Shown here: piece by piece, positions 53,068-60,956 of the stretch
Position numbering within the stretch: position 1 is the stretch's first letter
How the letters are laid out: every line of letters begins with the position of its first letter
DNA from: Solwaraspora sp. WMMD1047
GTDB taxonomy: Bacteria; Actinomycetota; Actinomycetes; Mycobacteriales; Micromonosporaceae
Reading direction: 5' to 3'
DNA length: 64,000 nt
NCBI RefSeq assembly: GCF_029626155.1
Contig: NZ_JARUBL010000001.1
Coordinates: forward strand, 496,001 to 560,000
Program-made: the position numbers and the translations under genes
The notes under the pieces: model-generated
What the model was told of the DNA's origin: nothing
The model's input: the letters and a program-made list of their open reading frames with translations, nothing else
Database searches by the model: none

Positions 53068-54783
53068 TCAGTGTGACTCGCGGGCCACCCGGTCGCCGCT
53101 GGAACCCAGCAGGAAGTCCAGGTCCGCGCCGGTGTCGGCGCCCAACACGGTACGCACGTAGAGCTGCTCCCAGCCGCGTTGCGGCCGGGCCAGTCGCTCG
53201 GTCATCGCCGCCGACGGCGGACGCCGGTCCAGCTCCTCCTGCGGCACGTCCACGTCGAGCCGCCGCCCCTCCACGTCCAGGATGATCCAGTCGCCGGTGG
53301 CGACCCGGTCCAGCGGCCCGCCGGCCGCCGCCTCCGGGCTGACATGCAGGACCACCGTCCCGTACGCGGTGCCGCTCATCCGCCCGTCGCAGATCCGGAC
53401 CATGTCGCGGACCCCCTGCTGGAGCAGCTTCGCCGGCAGCGGCAGGTTCGCCACCTCCGGCATCCCCGGGTAGCCCTTCGGGCCGCAGCCGCGCAGCACC
53501 AGCACCGAGTCGGCGTCCACGTCCAGGTCCGGGTCGTCGATCCGCTCGTGGAAGTCCTCGACGGAGTCGAACACCACCGCCCGGCCCCGGTGCCGCAGCA
53601 GGTGCGGGGAGGCGGCGGCCGGCTTGATGATGGCGCCGGCCGGGGCCAGGTTGCCGTGCAGGACGGCGATGCCGGCCTGCGGCCTGAGCGGTTCCGCCCG
53701 GGGGCGGATCACCTCGCGGTCCCAGATCTGTGCCTCGGTCAGGTGCGCCACCAGCGGCTGGCCGGAGACGGTGCGCGCGTCCGGGTCGAGCAGGTCGACC
53801 ACCTCGCGCAGTACGGCAGCCAGCCCGCCGGCCCGGTGCAGGTCCTCCATCAGGTGCCGGCCGGCCGGCTGCAGGTCGACCAGGAGCGGCACGTCCGCGC
53901 CGATCCGGTCAAAATCGGTCAACCCCAGCGGTACGCCGAGCCGGCCGGCGATGGCGAGCAGGTGCACCACGGCGTTGGTGGAACCGCCGATGGCGGCCAG
54001 CGCCACGATCGCGTTGTGGAACGAACCGGTCGTCATCAGGTGGCTGGGGCGGGCGTCCCGTTCGACAAGTTCGACGGCGAGCCGGCCGGTGTCGTGGGCG
54101 CGGGCCAGCAGCCGGCTGTCCGGGGCGGGGATGCCGGCGGTGCCGGGCAGCACCATGCCGAGCGCCTCGGCGAGCAGCGCCATCGTGGAGGCCGTACCCA
54201 TCGTGTTGCAGTGCCCACGGCTGCGGATCATCGACGACTCCGAGTCGAGGAACGCCTGCTCGGTCAGGGTGCCGGCGCGGACCTCCTCGCTGAGTCGCCA
54301 GACGTCGGTGCCGCAGCCCAGCGGGACGCCCCGGAAGGTGCCGGTGAGCATCGGGCCACCGGGCAGCACCACCGCCGGCAGGTCGACGGAGGCGGCGGCC
54401 ATCAGCAGCGCCGGGATCGTCTTGTCGCAGCCGCCGAGCAGCACCACGCCGTCGATCGGGTTGGCCCGCAGCATCTCCTCGGCGGCCATCGCGGCCATGT
54501 TGCGCCAGAGCATCGCGGTCGGCCGGACCTGCGTCTCGCCGATCGACACCACCGGCAGATTCAGCGGTACGCCGCCGGCCGCCCAGACCCCCTGCCGGAC
54601 GCTCTCGGCGACCTCGTTGAAGTGGTTGTTGCAGGGGGTCAGGTCGGAGGCGGTGTTGGCGATCGCGATCTGCGGCCGGCCCTGGAACGCCGAACCCGGC
54701 ACCCCCCGCCGCATCCAGGCCCGGTGCAGGTACGCGTTGCGGTCCTGGCCGGCGTACCACTGGTTACTGCGAAGCTCGGGCAT
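53068..54783 (-). CDS. IlvD/Edd-family sugar-acid dehydratase
   Basis: The 571-residue protein has the iron-sulfur ligands of IlvD/Edd proteins: PCNNHF (Cys near 51), GCDKTIPA (near 119) and GHCNTMGTASTM (near 192). The C-terminal half includes LRGCGPKGYPGMPEV and DGRMSGTAYGTVVLH. The N-terminus RSNQWYAGQDRNAYLHRAWM is typical of L-arabonate, D-xylonate or galactonate dehydratases rather than dihydroxy-acid dehydratase or 6-phosphogluconate dehydratase. It makes a 2-keto-3-deoxy sugar acid. It could support the uronate or pentose routes. It diverges from pfk. Confidence 0.88.
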   Translation of the reverse strand: MPELRSNQWYAGQDRNAYLHRAWMRRGVPGSAFQGRPQIAIANTASDLTPCNNHFNEVAESVRQGVWAAGGVPLNLPVVSIGETQVRPTAMLWRNMAAMAAEEMLRANPIDGVVLLGGCDKTIPALLMAAASVDLPAVVLPGGPMLTGTFRGVPLGCGTDVWRLSEEVRAGTLTEQAFLDSESSMIRSRGHCNTMGTASTMALLAEALGMVLPGTAGIPAPDSRLLARAHDTGRLAVELVERDARPSHLMTTGSFHNAIVALAAIGGSTNAVVHLLAIAGRLGVPLGLTDFDRIGADVPLLVDLQPAGRHLMEDLHRAGGLAAVLREVVDLLDPDARTVSGQPLVAHLTEAQIWDREVIRPRAEPLRPQAGIAVLHGNLAPAGAIIKPAAASPHLLRHRGRAVVFDSVEDFHERIDDPDLDVDADSVLVLRGCGPKGYPGMPEVANLPLPAKLLQQGVRDMVRICDGRMSGTAYGTVVLHVSPEAAAGGPLDRVATGDWIILDVEGRRLDVDVPQEELDRRPPSAAMTERLARPQRGWEQLYVRTVLGADTGADLDFLLGSSGDRVARESH

Positions 54784-54855
54784 CGAACCTCCACGGGTTG
54801 CTGGCGTGGTCTATGACGGTAACGCGGGTGAAACCTGCGGCCGGATCATGGAAAC

Positions 54856-56169
54856 ATGTCGAGCCTTCAGATCGCCGCCCTCGGCGAGTGCCGGATCGAC
54901 TCGCCGCTGGCCCGGCTGCTGCAGCGGCGCAACACCAGCCAGCACTATGTGGACGAGTCCGACCGGGTGCTGCTCGACGACACCGTGACGATGGTGTCCG
55001 GCCGGGGGGTGCCGGTCGAGGAGCTGCCCAGCTTCGAGCCCGGCGGCCCGCGCCAGAAGATCTTCTTCGACCCGGCGCGGACCCGGGTCGGCATCGTCAC
55101 CTGCGGCGGGCTCTGCCCGGGCCTGAACAACGTGATCCGGGCGCTGGTGCTGCAGTTGACCACGCACTACGGGGTGCACCGCATTCTCGGCTTCCGCAAC
55201 GGCTACCAGGGCCTGGTGCCCCGCTACGACCACCCGCCGGTGGAGCTGACCCCGGCCTACGTCGACCTGATCGACAAGTACGGCGGCACCGTGCTGGGTA
55301 CCTCCCGGGGCAACCAGGACCCGGACGAGATCGTCGACAACCTGGACCGGCTCGGCATCGACATCCTCTTCGTCATCGGCGGCGACGGGTCGATGCGGGG
55401 GGCGGTGCGGATCGCCGAGGTGGTCGCCCGGCGGGGCCGGCGGATCGCCGTGGTCGGGGTGCCGAAGACCATCGACAACGACATTCCGTACATCGATCAG
55501 AGTTTTGGTTTTCAGACCGCGGTCGGGCAGGCGACCGAGGTGATCCGCGCCGCGCACGTGGAGGCGACGGCGTTTCCCGGCGGGATCGGCCTGGTCCAGT
55601 TGATGGGCCGACACTCCGGCTTCATCGCCTGCTACGCCGCGCTGGCGACGCACGACGCCGACTACGTCCTGGTGCCCGAGGTGCCGTTCGCGCTGGACGG
55701 CCCGGACGGATTCCTGGCCCACCTGCGGCGTCGGGTGGGCGACCGGGGACACGCGATGATCGTGGTGGCCGAGGGCGCCGGCCAGGAGCACCTGGCGACC
55801 GGGCCGGCCGGCCACGACGCCTCCGGCAACCAGCGCCTGCACGACTTCGGCCGCTACCTGCGCCAGCGGATCATCGACGAGTTCGCGGGGGCGGGGGTCG
55901 AGGCGAGCCTGAAGTACATCGACCCCAGCTACACCATCCGGGGCGTGCCGGCGAACCCGTACGACAGCGTCTACTGCATCCGGCTCGCGCACGCCGCCGT
56001 GCACGCGGCGATGGCCGGCCGGACGGAGCTGGTGGTCGGCCGGTGGCGGGGCCGGTTCGTGCACGTGCCGATGCCGCTGGTGGTGGGCTCCCGCAACCAG
56101 GTCGACCCGGACGGCGATTTGTGGCTCTCCGTGCTGGAGGCGACCGGCCAGCCGCCCACCTTCGGCTGA
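54856..56169 (+). CDS. pfkA: ATP-dependent 6-phosphofructokinase, atypical (PPi-like clade)
   Basis: The 437-residue protein is longer than E. coli PfkA by an N-terminal part of about 90 residues. Two motifs decide the phosphoryl donor. GGDGSMRGA has Gly where PPi enzymes have Asp, and PKTIDNDIPY has Lys as in PPi enzymes. This Gly/Lys combination is known from ATP-dependent members of the mixed clade (plant-like and TP0108-type). RGNQDPDEIVDNL and LMGRHSGF are also present. It phosphorylates fructose 6-phosphate in glycolysis. The ATG start at 54856 lacks a strong ribosome binding site. Confidence 0.9.
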   Translation: MSSLQIAALGECRIDSPLARLLQRRNTSQHYVDESDRVLLDDTVTMVSGRGVPVEELPSFEPGGPRQKIFFDPARTRVGIVTCGGLCPGLNNVIRALVLQLTTHYGVHRILGFRNGYQGLVPRYDHPPVELTPAYVDLIDKYGGTVLGTSRGNQDPDEIVDNLDRLGIDILFVIGGDGSMRGAVRIAEVVARRGRRIAVVGVPKTIDNDIPYIDQSFGFQTAVGQATEVIRAAHVEATAFPGGIGLVQLMGRHSGFIACYAALATHDADYVLVPEVPFALDGPDGFLAHLRRRVGDRGHAMIVVAEGAGQEHLATGPAGHDASGNQRLHDFGRYLRQRIIDEFAGAGVEASLKYIDPSYTIRGVPANPYDSVYCIRLAHAAVHAAMAGRTELVVGRWRGRFVHVPMPLVVGSRNQVDPDGDLWLSVLEATGQPPTFG

Positions 56170-56199
56170 CGCCGCCGGCCGCCTCGCTATCGTTTCCGC

Positions 56200-56676
56200 A
56201 TGACGATCAGATCGTCCGTTGGTGCCGCCTTCCAGGCCGACGGCCCGGCCGAAGGTGTCGATCTGCGGCTGTTCGGACAGTTCGCCGGTTCCTGGTGGCT
56301 GGACTGCACCGACCACGACCCCGACGGCTCCACCACCACCCGCCGGGGCGAGTGGCACTTCGGGTACGCCCTGGGCGGGCTGGCCACCACCGACGTCTGG
56401 ATCCTGCCCGGCGTCGAACACGGCGTCAGCGTGCGGTTCCCGGACCCGGCGGCCGGGGCGGGGGTGTGGCGTTCGACGTGGGTGGGGCCGGGCAAGCGCC
56501 GGGTGCACACCTTCCTGGCCGCCCAGGTGGGCGACGGGATCGTGCTCGACGGCGGCGACCTGCGCTGGACCTTCTCCGACATCGCCACCGACACGTTCCG
56601 CTGGCGCAACGAGGCCCGGCAACCCGACGGCGACTGGCGACTGCAACAGACCTTCCAGGTCTGGCGGCAGACCTGA
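56200..56676 (+). CDS. Hypothetical protein, lipocalin-like
   Basis: The 158-residue protein has many Trp and Gly in beta-strand spacing (GSWWLDCTDHDPDGS, GEWHFGYALGG, DLRWTFSDIATDTFRW), which suggests a small beta-barrel of the DUF1579/lipocalin kind. No signal peptide is seen. Such proteins are often annotated only as hypothetical. It starts 31 bases after pfk and ends 20 bases before yaaA, so the three may share a transcript. Confidence 0.7.
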   Translation: MTIRSSVGAAFQADGPAEGVDLRLFGQFAGSWWLDCTDHDPDGSTTTRRGEWHFGYALGGLATTDVWILPGVEHGVSVRFPDPAAGAGVWRSTWVGPGKRRVHTFLAAQVGDGIVLDGGDLRWTFSDIATDTFRWRNEARQPDGDWRLQQTFQVWRQT

Positions 56677-56695
56677 CGACCAGCACCGGACTCCG

Positions 56696-57472
56696 ATGAT
56701 CATTCTTGTGCACAGCTCGAAGACGATGCGCCCGCCGGCCGGTGGCGCCGGGCCGAACGGCGTGCCGGTCCTGCTTGACCGCGCCGAGGAACTCGTCACC
56801 TACCTGCGGACCCTGTCGGGCGACCAGCTCGCCCGGGTCATGACCGTCTCCGCCGACCTGGCGACGAAGACCCGTCAGCAGTACGCCGACTGGGGCCGGC
56901 AGCTCACGCCGGCCGCCGCCACCTTCGTCGGCGACATCTACAGCGGCCTGCAGGTCGACTCGTTCACCCCGGCCGACCGCGGCTACGCCGACCGGCACCT
57001 GCGGATCCTCTCCGGCCTGTACGGGATCCTGCGCCCGTTCGACGGGATCAGCCCGTACCGGCTGGAGATGGGCTACCGGCTGCCGCCCGGCCCGTACGCG
57101 AACCTCTACCGGTTCTGGGGGTCCTCGATCGCCGAGTCGCTGCCGGCGACCGGTCCCATCGTCAACCTCGCGGCCAACGAGTACAGCCGCACCGTCACCG
57201 CCCACGTCGACGCCGCCCGGGTGGTGACGCCGCGGTTCCTCACCCTCGATCCGGCCTCGGGTCAGCCGAAGTTCGTCGTCGTCCACGCGAAGATCGCCCG
57301 CGGCGCCTTCGCCCGCTGGCTGGTCACCGAGCGGGTCGCCGACACGGAGGCGGCGCTGCGCGAGTTCCGCGACATCGGCTACCGGTATGACGAGGCGCTC
57401 AGCACACCAGGTCAGCCGGCCTTCGTGTGCGCCGAGTTCGGCGGGAAGGGGCTCTCCGTCCGGCTCGGCTAG
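56696..57472 (+). CDS. yaaA: YaaA/DUF328 family peroxide-stress protein
   Basis: From ATG 56696 the 258-residue protein begins MIILVHSSKTM, as in YaaA proteins (IILSPAKTL in E. coli). It contains SGLYGILRPFDGISPYRLEMG, here noted as its parts SGLYGILRP and YRLEMG, and NLAANEYSR, which are conserved in the family. In E. coli YaaA lowers free iron under peroxide stress and binds DNA. The role here is inferred from family only. The gene converges with the XRE-NB-ARC gene. Confidence 0.88.
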   Translation: MIILVHSSKTMRPPAGGAGPNGVPVLLDRAEELVTYLRTLSGDQLARVMTVSADLATKTRQQYADWGRQLTPAAATFVGDIYSGLQVDSFTPADRGYADRHLRILSGLYGILRPFDGISPYRLEMGYRLPPGPYANLYRFWGSSIAESLPATGPIVNLAANEYSRTVTAHVDAARVVTPRFLTLDPASGQPKFVVVHAKIARGAFARWLVTERVADTEAALREFRDIGYRYDEALSTPGQPAFVCAEFGGKGLSVRLG

Positions 57473-57552
57473 ACCGGCGCGGGATCAGCGCTCGGCGATC
57501 AGGTCGTCGCAGGACCGGTCATGCGGTCACTCTGGCAATCTGCGGTGGTCGG

Positions 57553-59940
57553 CTACTCAGCGTCGCCGGGCGACCGCTGCAGCCTGGCGCGGACCGCGTC
57601 GGCGTCGGCGTGGTCGAGGTGGTCCAGCAGGTGCAGCGCCCGCCGCCAGGAGGTGCGGGCGGCCCCGGTGGCGCCGTCGGCGAACTGGGCGTCGCCGAGG
57701 TGCACCAGCATCTCGGCCTCGTTGTTCCGGTCACCGACCGCGCGGATCAGCTCCAGCGCCCGCAGGAAACAGTCGATCGCGCGCTGCTGTCGGCCCAGGT
57801 GGTGCTCGGCGAAGCCGATGCTGTCCCAGGTCTGCGCCTGCCCGATCACGTCCCCCACCTCCGTCAGTAGGGTCAGTGCCCGCTGGCAGCAGGCCAGCGC
57901 CTGTTCGTACTCGCCGAGCAGGGCGTGCTGCCAGCCGAGACCGTTGAGGGCGCGGGCCTGCCCGGGGCGGTGCCCGGCCCGCCGGAACAGGACGAGTGAA
58001 CGCCGACTGTGCCGCAACGCCTCCCGGTGCCGGCCCTGCCGCTCATAAACCAGGCTGAGGCTCAGGTTTGTGTACGCCTCGTCAGCCGGCTGTCCGATCC
58101 GTTCGAACAGGTCAAGTGCGGCCCGGTGGTGGGCGTGGGCGTCCGCGTGCCGGTCGAGACCGGTGTGGGCGCGGGCCAGCCCGCGATGGGCGTGCGCGAG
58201 GGCGAGTGGATCGTCGAGTCGCCGGGCGGCGTCCAGTGCCACCTCCTGCAGCGCCACCCAGTCGTGCCGGCCGCCCTGCCGCTGCAACACGGGCTCACAG
58301 GCCCAGGTCAGCTGCCAGGCGTGCGCGTCGAGCCGGGACTCCGCGGCCCGCCGGACGGCGGCGAGCAGCACCGGCAACTCGCGGACGGACCAGGCCAGTG
58401 CCTCGTCGAGGTCGGCGAAGCGCAGCGTCACGGCGCCCGGAGCGGCGACGACCGGCTCGATCGGGCTCCGGTTCGGATCAACGAGCGTCGCGGCGGCGTA
58501 CGCGGAATGCAGCAGGTGGTCGAGGAGCCGCCGCAGGGCCGCCGCCCGCACCTCGCCGCCGTCGCGGCTGCGGGTCAGCTCGATCGCGTACGCGTGGAGC
58601 AGGTCGTGTCGCCAGTAGCGGCCGTCGTCCTGCTCGGCGAGCAGGTGGGCGTCGGTGAGCTCGGCCAGCAGCGGCCGGACCTGCTCGACCGGCACGCCGG
58701 CCAGGCTGGCTGCCGCGGGTGGGGTGACAGCCGGCCCGGGGTGCAGACCGAGCAGTCGGAACAACCGTGCCGCCGGGGCGGTCAACGCCCGGTACGACCA
58801 GGAGATGACCGTGCGCGGATCTTCCCGGTCGGCACCGGCCAGCTCGGCCAGCGGGTCGGGCGCCTGGCGTAACTGCGCGGCGAAGGCGGCCAGCGGGAGG
58901 GCCGGTCTGGTGACCGCCCCGGCGGCGACGATGGCCAGCGCCAGCGGCAGCCGGGCGCAGCGTTCGACGATCTCGTCGACCGCGGCGGGTTCGGCGGCCA
59001 CCCGGTCCGGGCCGATCCGCCTGGCCAGCAACTCCCGGGCCTCGTCGGGCGCCAGCAGATCCAGGGTGATCGGGTGCGCGCCCTCGGCGGCGACCAGGCC
59101 GGTGAGCCGGTTCCGGCTGGTGACCACGACCAGACAGCCGGTCCCGCTGGGCAGGAGCGGGCGGGACTGCCGCGAATCGCGTGCGTTATCCAGCACCACC
59201 AACACCCGCCGATCGGCCAGCAGGCTGCGGTAAAGCGCAACCTGCTCGGCCGGCCCGTCCGGAATCCGGCCCGGCGGCACGCCGAGGGCACCGAGGAAAC
59301 CTCGGACGACGTCGTGCGGCGGGACCGGTCCCCCGTCGGGGGTGAACCCGCCGAGGTCGGCGTAGAGCTGCCCGTCCGGGAACCGCCCGGCCGCCCGGCG
59401 CGCCCAGAAGGCCGCGAGCGCGGTCTTCCCGATCCCGGCGGTCCCGTCGATCGTCACCACCGTGGCCGGGGTACCGGGATCGAGGTTCCGGTCGGCGAGC
59501 GCGTCCATGGTGGCCAGCTCGCCCGTCCGGCCGGCGAGTTGCCGGACGGAGAGCGGTAGCTGACGGGGCACCGACCCGGGCCGGACCGGGGTGGGCGTAC
59601 CGGTGGCCCGGCCCGGCCCGTCGGTGCGCGGCTGCCGGAAGGCGTGTTCGATCATCGCGTGGCGCGGGCGCCAGTATTCGTCGACTCCGGTACGGAGCGA
59701 AACGCGGGCCATCCGATCGTGGTCACGCGCGTGGTCGCGGCAGCTCTCGATCAGGGTGCGCACCACCCGCCAGTCCGGTGGCCGTCGGATCTCCCCGTTC
59801 AGGATGGCCCCGACCTGGCTCTTCCCCAGCCCGATCCGGGCGCTGAGGATCCGCAGGCTCGGCCCACCGGCCTGGGTCCACAGCAGACGTAGGTCCTGGC
59901 AGAGCTGTTTCAGGAGTTCGTCCGGTCCGTCGTCGACCAT
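57553..59940 (-). CDS. XRE-NB-ARC-TPR (STAND) regulator
   Basis: The 795-residue protein starts at ATG 59940. An N-terminal HTH of XRE style (LRILSARIGLGKSQVGAILNG, cited as LSARIGLGKSQV) lies at about 28-48. An NB-ARC ATPase follows, with P-loop GTAGIGKTALAAFW near 165-178 and Walker B VLVVLDNARD. TPRs start near 560 (for example ALAHAHRGLARAHTGL and ALNGLGWQHALLGEYEQAL). It is not a BTAD protein, unlike the two AfsR-like genes earlier. It diverges from a small secreted protein gene, which is its most likely target. Confidence 0.88.
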   Translation of the reverse strand: MVDDGPDELLKQLCQDLRLLWTQAGGPSLRILSARIGLGKSQVGAILNGEIRRPPDWRVVRTLIESCRDHARDHDRMARVSLRTGVDEYWRPRHAMIEHAFRQPRTDGPGRATGTPTPVRPGSVPRQLPLSVRQLAGRTGELATMDALADRNLDPGTPATVVTIDGTAGIGKTALAAFWARRAAGRFPDGQLYADLGGFTPDGGPVPPHDVVRGFLGALGVPPGRIPDGPAEQVALYRSLLADRRVLVVLDNARDSRQSRPLLPSGTGCLVVVTSRNRLTGLVAAEGAHPITLDLLAPDEARELLARRIGPDRVAAEPAAVDEIVERCARLPLALAIVAAGAVTRPALPLAAFAAQLRQAPDPLAELAGADREDPRTVISWSYRALTAPAARLFRLLGLHPGPAVTPPAAASLAGVPVEQVRPLLAELTDAHLLAEQDDGRYWRHDLLHAYAIELTRSRDGGEVRAAALRRLLDHLLHSAYAAATLVDPNRSPIEPVVAAPGAVTLRFADLDEALAWSVRELPVLLAAVRRAAESRLDAHAWQLTWACEPVLQRQGGRHDWVALQEVALDAARRLDDPLALAHAHRGLARAHTGLDRHADAHAHHRAALDLFERIGQPADEAYTNLSLSLVYERQGRHREALRHSRRSLVLFRRAGHRPGQARALNGLGWQHALLGEYEQALACCQRALTLLTEVGDVIGQAQTWDSIGFAEHHLGRQQRAIDCFLRALELIRAVGDRNNEAEMLVHLGDAQFADGATGAARTSWRRALHLLDHLDHADADAVRARLQRSPGDAE

Positions 59941-60075
59941 TGACGATCACCATCCCCCGAACGTCCGAATGCTGTCCGGTGTTGTCCGGCCGCCATTGTC
60001 GGCACGGTTCCGCTACCGGCGTCGACACGGTATCGATCGTTGTCCGTCCGGGATAGCGCGTGGCACCCGTTGCAA

Positions 60076-60090
60076 ACACCACAGTGGTGT
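60076..60090 (+). promoter_or_regulatory. Perfect palindrome before the secreted-protein gene
   Basis: ACACCAC-A-GTGGTGT (60076-60090) lies 24 bases upstream of the ATG, between the divergent STAND regulator and secreted-protein genes. Two TGTCCGG repeats (59973-59979 and 59983-59989) lie nearer the regulator. Either could be a binding site. Confidence 0.55.
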
Positions 60091-60113
60091 CCCCTGGTGA
60101 AAGGAGAGAAGGT

Positions 60114-60887
60114 ATGCGGTCAAGACTGCTGCGGGTGGCCACCGCGGCGCTGCTGTCGGTCGTGGTGACACTGCCGCTCGGCGCGCGGCCGGTGCACGCG
60201 GCGATCGACTGGGGCAAGGTGATAACCGCGGCGATCGGTGCGATCGGCTCATGGCTGGGATCGAACGGTACCCAGGCGGCGATCCAGGAGGCGACCCGGC
60301 AGATCCTGGCGGCGGTGAACACGGCGCGCAGCGACATCCTGGCGCACATGGAGACGATCGCGGTGGCGGATGCCCGCTCCTGCGCCAACCACGCCGTCAT
60401 CGAGTTCATCGACATCGAGCGGATGACCCCCGACAACATGCAGCGCTTCGCGCAGGACGCGACCGGCTGCGCGGTGCGGATCGACAGCCTGCTGCCGGCC
60501 ATCACCGACAAGGCCCGGGTCGATCAGCTCGGTATCGCGCTCAACGTGGTCGCCCCGATCGCCCTGGTCGCGCGGGCCAGAACCGGGCTGACCACCGACG
60601 CGTTGGAGAACACCCTGCGGGCCGCGAACGTCGCGATCATCCCGAAGCTGGCTCCGTCCTGCACCGTGTACTCGTACGACTTCGACCCGGAGCTTCCGCT
60701 CCCGAGTCCCGGCCAGATAGTTACCTACCATCTCTACTGTTGGGCGTACAACAACGACGGCGGCTCCCACTCGGTGTTCCTGCCGTACCCACAGGCGCCC
60801 ACCGATCAGCACTTCGCGGTGGCTCAGGACCAGGCCACCCGCAACACCAGTCGGGCGATCGCCCAGCGGGTGCTGCCGCTGTTCTGA
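60114..60887 (+). CDS. Secreted helical protein of unknown function
   Basis: ATG 60114 after AAGGAGAGAA gives 257 residues. A clear signal peptide ends near VHA (29). The mature part is helical (DWGKVITAAIGAIGSWLG, ATRQILAAVNTARSDILAH) and holds four well-spaced Cys (near 89, 118, 186 and 204), enough for two disulfides. The C-terminal third has Tyr/Trp/Asn-rich strands. I do not recognise the family. Divergence from the STAND regulator suggests a conditionally made extracellular factor. Confidence 0.75.
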   Translation: MRSRLLRVATAALLSVVVTLPLGARPVHAAIDWGKVITAAIGAIGSWLGSNGTQAAIQEATRQILAAVNTARSDILAHMETIAVADARSCANHAVIEFIDIERMTPDNMQRFAQDATGCAVRIDSLLPAITDKARVDQLGIALNVVAPIALVARARTGLTTDALENTLRAANVAIIPKLAPSCTVYSYDFDPELPLPSPGQIVTYHLYCWAYNNDGGSHSVFLPYPQAPTDQHFAVAQDQATRNTSRAIAQRVLPLF

Positions 60888-60903
60888 AGCAGCGACCGCC
60901 ACG

Positions 60904-60945
60904 GGGCCGGTGCGTTCCGTCCGATGGGGACGGTGGCACCGGCCC
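60904..60945. terminator. Two-tier bidirectional terminator
   Basis: GGGCCGGTGC (60904-60913) pairs perfectly with 60936-60945. Inside, CCGTCC (60917-60922) pairs with GGACGG (60928-60933). It lies between convergent genes. Confidence 0.7.
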
Positions 60946-60956
60946 TCGCCGCGGGA

